DNA of 52,904 nt, from assembly GCF_900111985.1 (NCBI RefSeq), contig NZ_FOKI01000024.1, forward strand, positions 1-52,904, in the 5' to 3' direction. Below are positions 35,500-44,501 of this stretch, piece by piece (position 1 is the stretch's first letter; each line of letters starts with the position of its first letter). The notes under the pieces were generated by a model, which worked only from the letters and a program-made list of their open reading frames with translations, did not search any database and was not told the origin of the DNA. The stretch comes from Clostridium frigidicarnis. Lineage in GTDB: Bacteria > Bacillota > Clostridia > Clostridiales > Clostridiaceae. The position numbers were made by a program, and so were the translations under genes.

Positions 35500-35514
35500 C
35501 TAAAATAGTATATT
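35486..35514 (+). promoter_or_regulatory. eutG promoter
   Basis: TTGACA (35486-35491), 17-base spacer, TATATT (35509-35514). Its -35 lies within the 3' arm of the Y fold of site 1, and the expected start point falls right at the first hairpin of ANTAR site 2. Confidence 0.72.
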
Positions 35515-35521
35515 TAAAATA

Positions 35522-35580
35522 GCACAAAGAAGTGCGAAAGAGCAGTGAAGCTCCATAGGTTTGAACCTATGGAGCTTTTG
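35522..35580 (+). terminator. ANTAR site 2 and terminator in the eutG leader
   Basis: P1 GCAC-AAAGAA-GTGC (35522-35535), linker GAAA, P2 GAGC-AGTGAA-GCTC (35540-35553); both loops fit A-n-n-G-n-n. The 3' half of P2 is the start of the terminator stem GCTCCATAGGT/ACCTATGGAGC (35550-35575), followed by TTTT. P2 and terminator exclude each other, so EutV binding should allow read-through into eutG. Confidence 0.85.
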
Positions 35581-35600
35581 CGTTTTTATCGTTACAATAG

Positions 35601-35729
35601 TTAAAAATTGAAAGTTGAGAGTGAAGGATGTTTTGTTGATTGTGTTCAAAAACCTAAGAATTAAATTTTTAATTTAGGATTTTTAGTAGAAAAATCAGCC
35701 ATAACTTTCAACTCTCCACTTTCAACTCA
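35601..35729. repeat. Dispersed intergenic repeat, family A2, full copy
   Basis: TTAAAAATTGAAAGTTGAGA then GTGAAGG at the left and ACTTTCAACTCTCCACTTTC then AACTC at the right are inverted arms. The core has CTAAGAATTAAATTTTTAAT then TTAGG and GTAGAAAAATCA, shared with 3789-3898. Lies between the eutG terminator and the eutG ribosome binding site, so it is transcribed as leader RNA. Confidence 0.6.
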
Positions 35730-35750
35730 AAAAATAAAGGAGAGAAAGAT

Positions 35751-36884
35751 ATGGAAAGTTTTAAGATAAAAACAGGGATTTATTTTGGGGAGGGTTCTCT
35801 TCAGTACTTAAAGGAAATAAAATCTAAAAGAGTATTTATAGTTACTGATCCATTTATGGTGAAATCAGGAGCTATAGATAAAGTAACAGAAATGCTACAA
35901 GATGTTGAATATACAGTGTTTAGTGAAATTGTTCCAGACCCACCAATAGAGCTTGTAGTTCGTGGAATAGAAGAAATAAGCAAGTTTAATCCAGGGGTTC
36001 TTATTGCTTTAGGCGGAGGATCTTCAATAGATGCAGCAAAAGCTATAATGGATTTTTCAAAGAAAATAGTATCCTTAGAAAAAATGGAATTCATAGCAAT
36101 ACCAACAACTAGTGGTACTGGTTCAGAAGTAACATCTTTTTCAGTAATAACTGATAAGAAAAAAGGAACAAAATATCCTTTAGTTTCAGATGATTTGTTA
36201 CCAGATGTTGCTATACTAGATCCAGAACTAGTAAAAACTGTTCCAAACGTTATAACAGCAGATACTGGTATGGATGTTTTAACTCACGCTTTAGAAGCAT
36301 ATGTTTCAACTGATGCTACTGATTTTTCAGATGCTTTAGCTGAAAAGGCTGTAGTTTTAGTGTTTAATAATCTTTTAGAAGCCTATGAAAATGGAGAGAA
36401 CATGAAGGCTAGAGAAAAAATGCATAATGCATCTTGCTTAGCTGGACTAGCATTTAATGCAGCATCTTTAGGATTAAATCATGGTATAGCTCATGTTTTA
36501 GGTGGAAAGTTCCATATTCCTCATGGAAGAACTAATGCATTATTATTACCTCATGTAATTGAATATAATGCGGATATAACAGGATATAGTAATACTAATT
36601 TCTCAGAGGCAGCAAAGAGATATTGTAATGTTGCTAGAATATTAGGATTACCTTCATCTAATCCTAGAATGGGAGTTAGAAGCCTTATAAATGAAATAAA
36701 GAAAATGCAAAAACAAATGAATATGTCAACAACATTAAAGTCATGCGGTGTTGATACGAAAGATGTACAAAGTTTAAAAGATGAAATAGGAGAGTTAGCT
36801 CTTTTAGATAAATGTACAAAAACTAATCCTAAAGTCCCAACTAAAAATGATGTAATTAAGATTGTAGAAATAATAATGGAATAA
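35751..36884 (+). CDS. eutG: Iron-containing alcohol dehydrogenase of ethanolamine utilisation
   Basis: 377-residue group III (iron-type) alcohol dehydrogenase that reduces acetaldehyde to ethanol with NADH, regenerating NAD+ in the compartment. GGGSSIDAAKAI binds the cofactor; metal ligands sit around DVLTHALEAY, NHGIAHVLGG and HGRTNALLLPH. It resembles PduQ/EutG. AAGGAGAGA precedes the ATG. Separately promoted and controlled by ANTAR site 2; followed by another promoter for eutS. Confidence 0.92.
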   Translation: MESFKIKTGIYFGEGSLQYLKEIKSKRVFIVTDPFMVKSGAIDKVTEMLQDVEYTVFSEIVPDPPIELVVRGIEEISKFNPGVLIALGGGSSIDAAKAIMDFSKKIVSLEKMEFIAIPTTSGTGSEVTSFSVITDKKKGTKYPLVSDDLLPDVAILDPELVKTVPNVITADTGMDVLTHALEAYVSTDATDFSDALAEKAVVLVFNNLLEAYENGENMKAREKMHNASCLAGLAFNAASLGLNHGIAHVLGGKFHIPHGRTNALLLPHVIEYNADITGYSNTNFSEAAKRYCNVARILGLPSSNPRMGVRSLINEIKKMQKQMNMSTTLKSCGVDTKDVQSLKDEIGELALLDKCTKTNPKVPTKNDVIKIVEIIME

Positions 36885-36908
36885 AAACATAAAACTTTAA
36901 CAAAAATA

Positions 36909-36937
36909 TTGACAAGATATGAGGTTAATCATATAAT
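36909..36937 (+). promoter_or_regulatory. Perfect consensus sigma-A promoter of eutS-P-V-W
   Basis: TTGACA (36909-36914) and TATAAT (36932-36937) match consensus at all twelve positions with a 17-base spacer. The start point would fall at the first ANTAR hairpin, so the promoter appears strong and the control lies in termination. Confidence 0.85.
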
Positions 36938-36945
36938 TAAATTAA

Positions 36946-37020
36946 GCACAATGGAGTGTGAGATTTGAAAGCAAAGAAGCTTCTTAAAGATATATTAATG
37001 TATTTTTAAGGGGCTTTTAT
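36946..37020 (+). terminator. ANTAR site 3 and terminator in the eutS leader
   Basis: P1 GCAC-AATGGA-GTGT (36946-36959) and P2 AAGC-AAAGAA-GCTT (36969-36982), both with A1/G4 hexaloops, separated by a nine-base linker (longer than the four of the other sites). The terminator GCTTCTTAAA...TTTAAGGGGC followed by TTTTAT begins in the 3' half of P2. Positions 37021-37153 show only the eutS ribosome binding site area. Confidence 0.82.
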
Positions 37021-37153
37021 TAGGTATATGTGCAAAAAAATAAATTTTGATTTGTTAATGAATGACAATGAAAAATAAGGTTACTGAGGATAAAAAAGGT
37101 ACTATGCACCAGTATGAAAACCTTATAATTTATAGTAAAGTAGGGTGAATTAA

Positions 37154-37501
37154 ATGGATGAAACTAAACAAAGAGTAATACAAGAATATGTACCAGGTAA
37201 ACAGGTGACTCTTGCTCATATAATAGCTAACCCGAATGAAGAAATTTACAAAAAATTAGGATTAGTTATGGAAAAAAGAGATGCAATTGGAATATTAACT
37301 ATAACTCCTAGTGAAGCAGCAATAATAGGTGCAGATGTTGCTACTAAAGCAGCAGGAGTAAATCTTGGATTTATTGATAGATTTAGTGGCTCTTTAGTGT
37401 TAACAGGTGATGTAAGTTCAGTAGAATCGGCTATAAAAGAAGTGTTAAATGTTCTTGAGAATATTTTAGGTTTCTCATCAACAAAAATAACAAGGACTTA
37501 A
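37154..37501 (+). CDS. eutS: Ethanolamine microcompartment shell protein EutS
   Basis: 115-residue circularly permuted BMC-domain shell protein of the EutS/PduU type. Family N-terminus [20 protein letters not shown] (a beta-barrel segment) and the core [20 protein letters not shown] are clear. It forms bent hexamers at shell edges. First gene behind the consensus promoter and ANTAR site 3; eutP follows three bases later. Confidence 0.94.
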   Translation: MDETKQRVIQEYVPGKQVTLAHIIANPNEEIYKKLGLVMEKRDAIGILTITPSEAAIIGADVATKAAGVNLGFIDRFSGSLVLTGDVSSVESAIKEVLNVLENILGFSSTKITRT

Positions 37502-37504
37502 GTT

Positions 37505-37933
37505 ATGAAAAAAGCGATATTTATAGGTAAGACAGGGTGTGGAAAAACAACTCTTTGTCAAAGCCTAAATAAATTGAATTTACAGTACCGAAAAACACAA
37601 GCCATTGAACTTTATGATAATTCTATAGATACTCCAGGAGAATATATAGAAAATAGATCTTTATATAGAGCTTTAATTGTTACTGCAGCAGATGCGGACG
37701 TTATAGCTTTAGTATATGACTGTACAGAGGAAGAGGGTTACATTCCTCCAGGGTTTGGAGCAATGTTTCCTAAAGACATAATTGGTATAATAACAAAAGT
37801 AGACTTAGCATATGATGAACAATCCATTATAAAAGCTGAGGAGAGGCTAAAATTAGCTGGAGCTACAAAAATATTTAAAGTTAATACTTTGAAGAGCGAA
37901 GGTATAGAAGAATTACTTCAATATTTAAAGTGA
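37505..37933 (+). CDS. eutP: EutP/PduV family small GTPase-like protein
   Basis: 142-residue P-loop protein with Walker A GKTGCGKTTL (about 8-17), DTPGEYIEN (switch II region) and TKVDLA (base recognition). EutP/PduV is associated with the compartment or its positioning; acetate kinase-like activity has been proposed for some members. It starts three bases after eutS with AAGGA inside the eutS end serving as the ribosome site. Confidence 0.92.
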   Translation: MKKAIFIGKTGCGKTTLCQSLNKLNLQYRKTQAIELYDNSIDTPGEYIENRSLYRALIVTAADADVIALVYDCTEEEGYIPPGFGAMFPKDIIGIITKVDLAYDEQSIIKAEERLKLAGATKIFKVNTLKSEGIEELLQYLK

Positions 37934-37958
37934 AATAAATTGGGGTGGAAAAAACATT

Positions 37959-38534
37959 ATGAATAAAAAAATCGTAATAGTCGACGATGAACCTATTACT
38001 AGAATGGATATTCGTGATATCTTAGAGGCGCAAGGCTACGACGTAGTAGGTGAGGCAGCCGATGGCTTCAGTGCAATTGAAGTTTGTAAAAGTTTTAACC
38101 CAGATTTAGTAATAATGGATATTCAAATGCCAGTGTTAGATGGACTTAAAGCAAGTAAAAGAATTTCTATGGAAAGTCTAGCGGGTGGGATATTACTTTT
38201 AACAGCATTTAATGATTCAGGATTTATTGAAAAAGCAAAGAATGTAGGTGCTTTTGGATATTTAGTAAAGCCGTTAGATGAGAAATCATTTATACCAACT
38301 ATAGAAATGTGTTTATCAAAGGTAAATGAGTTTAAAAAGCTTAGAAAAGATTTAGATAAGGCAAACTTAAAATTAGATGAAAGAAAACTTGTAGAAAAGG
38401 CCAAAGGAATATTAATGAAAGAGCTTAATGTAAGTGAAGATGATTCTTATAAAAACATAAGAAAATTAAGCATGGATAAAAGATGTTCAATGGTTGACAT
38501 TGCAAAGACCATAATAATAGGCTATGAAGACTAA
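37959..38534 (+). CDS. eutV: ANTAR response regulator EutV
   Basis: 191-residue antiterminator. The receiver domain (1-120) has DDEP, phospho-acceptor Asp54 in LVIMDIQMP and Lys in YLVKPLDE; the ANTAR RNA-binding domain follows (about 130-190, ERKLVEKAKGILMKELNVSE). Phosphorylated by EutW on sensing ethanolamine, it binds pairs of A-n-n-G-n-n hairpins and prevents the overlapping terminators from forming. All four such sites in this window are its likely targets. Overlaps eutW by 11 bases. Confidence 0.95.
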   Translation: MNKKIVIVDDEPITRMDIRDILEAQGYDVVGEAADGFSAIEVCKSFNPDLVIMDIQMPVLDGLKASKRISMESLAGGILLLTAFNDSGFIEKAKNVGAFGYLVKPLDEKSFIPTIEMCLSKVNEFKKLRKDLDKANLKLDERKLVEKAKGILMKELNVSEDDSYKNIRKLSMDKRCSMVDIAKTIIIGYED

Positions 38535-39957
38535 ATACACTATTAATGAGCTTTGTAAAAAGTACACAAGTCTTTCAAATAATGATATAAGTAAAATAAT
38601 AGATATATCTAAATCCTTGGATTTTATGGCGGATTTTGAGAATAGTGATGTTTTTATAGATGTTTTATCAAAAAGTAGAAATGTTGCTATCGTTGTTGCA
38701 GAAGCAAAACCAAAAAAATCAGTTTATCATGATTCTGTAATAGGGAAGAAGGCATTAAGAAGTAATGAACCAGGGGTTTTAAAAGCTTTAGAAAAAGGAC
38801 TTCCTTCAAAGGATATAAGAGCATTAACTCAGGAATATAAATTTGTAAAACAAAAAATACATCCTATAAAGAATGATAACAAAGTTATTGCAGTTCTTAT
38901 TGTTGAAAAAGATATAAGTAATGAGATAAAGGAAGATTTTAAGATAGGTTTAAATAAATCAATAGAAACAAATACTGAATCTCAAAAATTAATGAATTTA
39001 ATAAATTCAAATCAAATAGTAAACAATAATTTGGATGATGCTATTCTTATATTTGACAACGAAGGTAAATTAAAAATAAAAAATAACAAGGCTTCAATAC
39101 TATATAAAATGCTGGATAAAAAAAATGACATAGAGGAAACTCATTATGATAAAGTGTCATTAGATAATAAGAAATTTGACAATTTAAATAAGCAAATAAG
39201 GTATTGTAATGGTAAAAAGGTTTTGAAAAGAGAAGTTAAAGTTGGAGATTTTTACTTTAAAGTAAAAACAGTACTAACTAACGAAGAAGATTTAAGTGTG
39301 GTAGAAATTATAAAAGATATAACAGAAATAAAAAATAAAGAGGCTGAAATAATTTCAAAGTCAGTTGCAATAAGAGAAATACACCATAGGGTAAAAAATA
39401 ATCTTCAAACGGTTGCATCACTTTTAAGAATACAAAGTAGAAGATGTAAAAGTGAAGAAGCAAAGGTTACATTAGAGGAAAGTGTTAATAGAATATTAGC
39501 AATTGCAGCTACCCATGAACTTTTATCAAAGGAAATAAAAGATGAAGTTAATATAATGGATGTTATAAATGCTGTAGCTAATAATGCAAAAAGGTATTTT
39601 AATAATATATCTCATAAAATTGACATAGAAGTTAATGGAGAAGATTTTTACTTAGATACTGATAGAATAACTTCAATCTCATTAATTATAAATGAACTTA
39701 TACAAAACTGTTTTGATCATGCTTTTAAAAATTTAAAAAGCGGTAAAATAGAGATATCAATAAGTGGAGATGAGGAAAATAAGATAATATCAGTAGAAGA
39801 TAATGGTGAAGGATTCGATACATCAAAGGAAAGTAACTCTAGCTTAGGATTATCAATAGTTAAAAGTTATATTAAAGATAAACTAAGAGGAGATATAAAC
39901 ATAATATCAAATAATACAGGAACAAAGGTACAATTTAAGTTCCCAATAAAAATTTAA
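38524..39957 (+). CDS. eutW: Ethanolamine-responsive sensor kinase EutW
   Basis: 477-residue cytoplasmic histidine kinase without membrane segments. The N-terminal ~280 residues hold sensor domains (ethanolamine-binding GAF-like, then PAS-like). A HisKA_2 box carries the phospho-His (about 287) in IREIHHRVKNNLQTVASLL, and the C-terminal HATPase has NELIQNCFDHAF and DNGEGF. Paired with EutV; ethanolamine is the known signal in Enterococcus. Confidence 0.94.
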   Translation: MKTKYTINELCKKYTSLSNNDISKIIDISKSLDFMADFENSDVFIDVLSKSRNVAIVVAEAKPKKSVYHDSVIGKKALRSNEPGVLKALEKGLPSKDIRALTQEYKFVKQKIHPIKNDNKVIAVLIVEKDISNEIKEDFKIGLNKSIETNTESQKLMNLINSNQIVNNNLDDAILIFDNEGKLKIKNNKASILYKMLDKKNDIEETHYDKVSLDNKKFDNLNKQIRYCNGKKVLKREVKVGDFYFKVKTVLTNEEDLSVVEIIKDITEIKNKEAEIISKSVAIREIHHRVKNNLQTVASLLRIQSRRCKSEEAKVTLEESVNRILAIAATHELLSKEIKDEVNIMDVINAVANNAKRYFNNISHKIDIEVNGEDFYLDTDRITSISLIINELIQNCFDHAFKNLKSGKIEISISGDEENKIISVEDNGEGFDTSKESNSSLGLSIVKSYIKDKLRGDINIISNNTGTKVQFKFPIKI

Positions 39958-39968
39958 TATCTACTATG

Positions 39969-40080
39969 AGCTACGGAGAAGTAGCTTGAATTAAGCAAAG
40001 AGGCTTAAGGTTATAGATTCATGGAAAAAATCTAGTTAAGAAATTACTAGATAACCATGCTGTAACTTTAAGCCTTTTTA
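39969..40080 (+). terminator. ANTAR site 4 and terminator in the eutA leader
   Basis: P1 AGCTAC-GGAGAA-GTAGCT (39969-39986), four-base linker, P2 TTAAGC-AAAGAG-GCTTAA (39991-40008). P2 fits A1/G4, but the P1 loop starts with G, not A. The terminator GGCTTAAGGTTATAG (40002) with CTGTAACTTTAAGCC (40060) and TTTTTA overlaps P2. It separates the regulators from the enzyme genes. Confidence 0.8.
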
Positions 40081-40097
40081 TTTAGGAGGTGATTATA

Positions 40098-41531
40098 GTG
40101 AGAGAGGAATTAATAAGTGTTGGAATAGATATTGGAACTAGCACTACTCAACTTATATTTTCAAAGTTAATAATTGAAAATTTGGCCTCAAGCTTTTCTG
40201 TACCAAGAATATCAATAGTAGATAAGGAAATTATTTATAGAAGCGATGTTCACTTTACACCACTTTTATCAAATAAGGAAATTAATGCCCAAAGGGTTAA
40301 AGAAATAGTTGATATGGAGTATAAGAAATCAGGAATAAACAAAGAAGACATTAAAATAGGGGCAGTAATCATTACAGGTGAAACTGCAAGAAAAGAAAAT
40401 GCAAATGATGTTCTTCACACTCTAAGTGGATTTGCAGGAGATTTTGTTGTTGCAACAGCAGGCCCCGATCTTGAAAGTATTATTTCAGCAAAGGGAGCTG
40501 GAGCTCATATTTACTCAAAAGAACATTCTACCAGTGTTGTAAACCTTGATATTGGTGGAGGAACAAGTAATATAGCACTATTTACAAGGGGAGATTTAAA
40601 AGAAACAGGATGTCTTGACATAGGTGGACGACTTATAAAGTTAGATACTGAAACAAGAGAAGTAACATATATTTCTCCTAAAATAGAAAGAATTATTAAA
40701 GAAAAAAATCTTGATATAAAGCTTGGACATAAAACCACAGTAGAAATGCTTGCACCAGTTATAGATGAGATGGTTAAGTGTTTAGAACAAAGTGTTGGAT
40801 TAAAACCAAAAGATGAAATTTTTGATTTTATAGTCACAAATAAGTCTATAGGATTAAATGAAGAAATAAAATGTATATCCTTCTCAGGGGGGGTTGCAGA
40901 TTATGTTTATTATGATGGAGAAGTTGATGACATATTCAAATATGGAGATGTAGGTATACTTCTTGGAAAAGCTATAAGAAAGTCAGACTTGTGCAAGAAG
41001 CTAGAGGTTGTAAGGTCTTTAGAGACGATTAGAGCTACAGTAGTTGGGGCAGGTTCTCATACTACAGAAATTAGTGGAAGCACAATAACATATACAAAGG
41101 AAGAATTTCCAATAAAAAATCTTCCTATTCTAAAACTGTCTCTTGAAGATGAATTTAATGGAGCAGAAGTTTTAGAAAAATCTATAAAAGAGAAGTTAAA
41201 CTGGTTTAAGCTTGAAAATGACCTTCAAAAGGTTGCCATAGCTATTAGTGGTAAAAAAAATCCATCTTTTGTAGAAATACAAGAGGTAGCTAAAGGACTT
41301 GTAAGAGGTATGGAAGAGCTTATAAAAAATGAACTTCCACTTATAGTAATAGTTGAAAATGATATGGCAAAAGTCTTAGGACAAGCTATGTATTCATTAT
41401 TAAAATTGAAAAAACATGTAATATGTATCGATGGAATTAAAGTTGAAAATGGAGATTACATTGATATAGGGAAGCCAGTGGCAGAGGGTAAAGTATTACC
41501 AGTTGTTATAAAAACATTAGTATTTAACTAA
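40098..41531 (+). CDS. eutA: Ethanolamine ammonia-lyase reactivating factor
   Basis: 477-residue actin/Hsp70-like ATPase that ejects damaged cobalamin from EutBC. Phosphate-binding loops [12 protein letters not shown] and LDIGGGTSN are visible. GTG at 40098 with AGGAGG (40084-40089) upstream is the start; the GTG at 40089 lies within that site. First enzyme-side gene after the antitermination leader. Confidence 0.94.
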   Translation: MREELISVGIDIGTSTTQLIFSKLIIENLASSFSVPRISIVDKEIIYRSDVHFTPLLSNKEINAQRVKEIVDMEYKKSGINKEDIKIGAVIITGETARKENANDVLHTLSGFAGDFVVATAGPDLESIISAKGAGAHIYSKEHSTSVVNLDIGGGTSNIALFTRGDLKETGCLDIGGRLIKLDTETREVTYISPKIERIIKEKNLDIKLGHKTTVEMLAPVIDEMVKCLEQSVGLKPKDEIFDFIVTNKSIGLNEEIKCISFSGGVADYVYYDGEVDDIFKYGDVGILLGKAIRKSDLCKKLEVVRSLETIRATVVGAGSHTTEISGSTITYTKEEFPIKNLPILKLSLEDEFNGAEVLEKSIKEKLNWFKLENDLQKVAIAISGKKNPSFVEIQEVAKGLVRGMEELIKNELPLIVIVENDMAKVLGQAMYSLLKLKKHVICIDGIKVENGDYIDIGKPVAEGKVLPVVIKTLVFN

Positions 41532-41548
41532 CCGGAAGGAGGATTATC

Positions 41549-42913
41549 GTGATTTTAAAAACTAAATTATTTAAACACACTTATCAATTTAAGTCTGTTA
41601 TGGACGTAATGGCAAAGGCAAACGAAGAAAAATCAGGAGATAAATTAGCAGGAGTGGCAGCTGAATCCGCAGAGGAGAGAGTTGCGGCAAAGGTTGTATT
41701 AGCAAACTTAACTTTAGCTGATCTTAGAAATAATCCAGCTGTACCTTATGAAATAGATGAGGTAACAAGAATAATCCAAGATTCTGTAAATGAAAAAATT
41801 TATGGAGAAATCAAGAACTGGACTGTGTCTGAATTTAGAGAATGGATATTAGATAGTAAAACAACAGGAGCTGACATAAGAAGAATATCTAGAGGATTAA
41901 CTTCAGAAATGGTAGCTGCAGTTGCTAAGATAATGTCAAACCTTGACTTAGTAACAGGAGCAAAGAAAATAAAGGTCACTGCTCATTGTAACACTACAAT
42001 AGGAGAAACAGGAACTTTATCAGCAAGATTACAACCAAACCACCCAACAGATGATCCAGATGGAATAATGGCATCACTTATGGAAGGTTTAACTTATGGT
42101 ATAGGAGATGCTGTACTTGGATTAAACCCAGTTGATGACTCTGTTGAGAGTGTTACAAAGGTATTAAAGAAATTTGATGAGTTTAAGAGAAAGTGGGAAA
42201 TCCCAACTCAAACTTGTGTACTTGCACACGTTACAACTCAAATGGAAGCTATAAAAAATGGAGCACCAGCTGACCTTATATTCCAATCTATAGCTGGATC
42301 TGAAAAAGGAAATGAAGCTTTTGGATTTAATGCTCAGACAATAGAAGATGCTAGACAACTTGCATTAAAGCATGGAACTGCTACAGGTCCAAACGTAATG
42401 TACTTTGAAACTGGACAAGGTTCAGAGTTATCTTCAGAAGCACATCATGGTGTTGACCAAGTAACAATGGAAGCTAGATGTTATGGATTTGCAAAGAAAT
42501 TTGATCCATTCTTAGTAAACACAGTTGTTGGATTCATAGGACCAGAATACTTATATGATGCAAAGCAAGTTATAAGAGCAGGTCTTGAGGATCACTTCAT
42601 GGGTAAATTAACAGGAATTCCAATGGGATGTGATGCTTGTTATACAAACCACATGAAAGCTGACCAAAATGATATAGAAAATTTATCAGTATTACTTTCA
42701 GCAGCAGGTTGCACATACTTTATGGGAATACCTCATGGAGATGACATAATGCTTAACTACCAAACTACAGGATATCATGAAACTGCTACATTAAGAGAAT
42801 TACTTGGTTTAAAACCAGTAAAAGAATTTGATGAGTGGATGGAAAAAATGGGATTCAGTAAAGATGGTAAGTTAACAGAGAAAGCTGGAGATGGATCAAT
42901 ATTCTTAGGATAG
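41549..42913 (+). CDS. eutB: Ethanolamine ammonia-lyase large subunit
   Basis: 454-residue catalytic TIM-barrel subunit that, with EutC and adenosylcobalamin, converts ethanolamine to acetaldehyde and ammonia. Signature stretches include [21 protein letters not shown] and [20 protein letters not shown]-like sequence (here [20 protein letters not shown]). GTG start follows GGAAGGAGG. Acts inside the microcompartment; eutC follows after 13 bases. Confidence 0.96.
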   Translation: MILKTKLFKHTYQFKSVMDVMAKANEEKSGDKLAGVAAESAEERVAAKVVLANLTLADLRNNPAVPYEIDEVTRIIQDSVNEKIYGEIKNWTVSEFREWILDSKTTGADIRRISRGLTSEMVAAVAKIMSNLDLVTGAKKIKVTAHCNTTIGETGTLSARLQPNHPTDDPDGIMASLMEGLTYGIGDAVLGLNPVDDSVESVTKVLKKFDEFKRKWEIPTQTCVLAHVTTQMEAIKNGAPADLIFQSIAGSEKGNEAFGFNAQTIEDARQLALKHGTATGPNVMYFETGQGSELSSEAHHGVDQVTMEARCYGFAKKFDPFLVNTVVGFIGPEYLYDAKQVIRAGLEDHFMGKLTGIPMGCDACYTNHMKADQNDIENLSVLLSAAGCTYFMGIPHGDDIMLNYQTTGYHETATLRELLGLKPVKEFDEWMEKMGFSKDGKLTEKAGDGSIFLG

Positions 42914-42926
42914 GAGGGACTTTGTA

Positions 42927-43814
42927 ATGAACGAACAAGAATTAAAATCAATGGTTGAAAAACTATTAGGCGAAATGGTTGGAAAAGCGGTAAGTAAAGA
43001 AACTATAGAAAACACAGTTGAAAAATGTGTAGGTTCAGTTATTGATAATGATGGATGTTTAGAAGACATCACTGAAATAGATTTAAAGAAGCAACTTTTA
43101 GTGGAGAACCCACATGATGCAGAAGGATACCTAAAAATGAAGGAAAAAACTGCAGCAAGAATAGGTATAGGTAGAGCTGGTACAAGATACAAGACTATAA
43201 CAGCTTTAAGAGTTAGAGCTGACCATGCTGCAGCACAAGACTCAGTATTCTCATATGTATCAGAGGAATTTGTAAAAGAGAATAACCTTGTTTCAGTAAA
43301 CACTATGTGTGAGGATAAGGATGAATATATAACTCGTCCAGACCTTGGAAGAAAGTTTGATGCAGAAACAACAGAGCTAATTAAAAATAAATTAGCAAGA
43401 AATCCTAAGGTTCAAATAATGGTAGGAGACGGATTAAGTTCAGCAGCTATAGAAGCTAACTTAAAAGATATAATGCCATCAATAAAACAAGGATTAAAAA
43501 TGTATGGATTAGAAACTGGAGAAGCATTATTTGTAAAACATTGTAGAGTACCTGCAATGGATGCTGTAGCAGAAGCTACAGGTGCAGAGGTTGTATGTCT
43601 TCTAGTTGGAGAAAGACCAGGTCTTGTTACAGCTGAATCAATGAGTGCTTACATAGCATACAAACCAACTGTTAACATGCCAGAAGCAAATAGAACTGTT
43701 ATATCAAACATCCATAAGGGTGGTACAACAGCAGTTGAAGCAGGAGCTCATATAGCAGAATTAATAAAGACAATGCTAGAAAAGAAAGCTTCTGGTATAA
43801 ACTTAAAAATATAA
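42927..43814 (+). CDS. eutC: Ethanolamine ammonia-lyase small subunit
   Basis: 295-residue cobalamin-binding subunit partnered with EutB. Recognisable stretches are [41 protein letters not shown] and [17 protein letters not shown]. The N-terminal helix (about 1-20) resembles the extension that targets the lyase to the shell. GGAGGGAC precedes the ATG. Confidence 0.96.
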   Translation: MNEQELKSMVEKLLGEMVGKAVSKETIENTVEKCVGSVIDNDGCLEDITEIDLKKQLLVENPHDAEGYLKMKEKTAARIGIGRAGTRYKTITALRVRADHAAAQDSVFSYVSEEFVKENNLVSVNTMCEDKDEYITRPDLGRKFDAETTELIKNKLARNPKVQIMVGDGLSSAAIEANLKDIMPSIKQGLKMYGLETGEALFVKHCRVPAMDAVAEATGAEVVCLLVGERPGLVTAESMSAYIAYKPTVNMPEANRTVISNIHKGGTTAVEAGAHIAELIKTMLEKKASGINLKI

Positions 43815-43831
43815 TCTAGGAGGATTTTATT

Positions 43832-44485
43832 GTGATAAATGAAGCATTACGTCCAACAGTACTAAGCGTTAAGATAATATCAAATGTAAGTCCAGAAATG
43901 GCAGCAAAGCTTGAACTTGAGCCACATCATAAAAGTTTAGGACTTATAACAGCAGATTCTGATGATGTAACTTATACAGCATTAGATGAAGCAACAAAAT
44001 CAGCAGAAGTTGATGTTGTATATGCTAAATCAATGTATGCAGGAGCAGCTAATGCATCTACAAAGCTTGTAGGAGAAGTTATAGGAATACTAGCAGGTCC
44101 AAGCCCAGCAGAAGTTAGAAGTGGATTAAACGCAGCTATGGATTTCATGGAAAATGGATCTCACTTTGTAAGTGCTAATGAAGATAACTCAATCTGTTAC
44201 TATGCACATTGCGTATCAAGAACAGGAACTTATCTTTCAAAAGTAGCAGGAATAAAAGAGGGAGAGGCACTAGCTTACTTAGTAGCTCCTCCATTAGAAG
44301 CTATGTATGCTTTAGATGCAGCGTTAAAGGCAGCAGATGTTGAAATGGTTGAATTCTTTGGACCTCCAACAGAAACAAACTTTGGTGGCGGATTACTTAC
44401 TGGTTCTCAATCAGCATGTAAGGCTGCATGTGATGCTTTTGCAGAGGCAGTTAAATCAGTAGCACAAAGCCCAATAAACTTTTAA
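43832..44485 (+). CDS. eutL: Microcompartment shell protein EutL
   Basis: 217-residue tandem BMC-domain protein that forms trimers with a gated central pore. Family sequences LELEPHHKSLGLITADSDDV and VYAKSMYAGAANASTK are present. GTG start after TAGGAGG. Confidence 0.95.
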   Translation: MINEALRPTVLSVKIISNVSPEMAAKLELEPHHKSLGLITADSDDVTYTALDEATKSAEVDVVYAKSMYAGAANASTKLVGEVIGILAGPSPAEVRSGLNAAMDFMENGSHFVSANEDNSICYYAHCVSRTGTYLSKVAGIKEGEALAYLVAPPLEAMYALDAALKAADVEMVEFFGPPTETNFGGGLLTGSQSACKAACDAFAEAVKSVAQSPINF

Positions 44486-44501
44486 TTAGGATTAGGCTTA
44501 G

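Larger units (their letters stand above)
35104..35500 (+). ncRNA. EutX-like B12-riboswitch/ANTAR regulatory RNA
   Basis: Predicted independent RNA made of promoter, cobalamin riboswitch (35130-35310), riboswitch terminator (35352-35378), and an ANTAR dual hairpin inside a terminator-like Y fold (35425-35499). The same order occurs in Enterococcus EutX and Listeria Rli55. There, with AdoCbl the RNA ends early; without AdoCbl the longer form carries the ANTAR site and sequesters EutV. Here the ANTAR part is followed by a separate promoter for eutG, which supports an RNA acting in trans. The architecture is seen in the sequence; function is inferred from the homologous systems. Confidence 0.75.
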
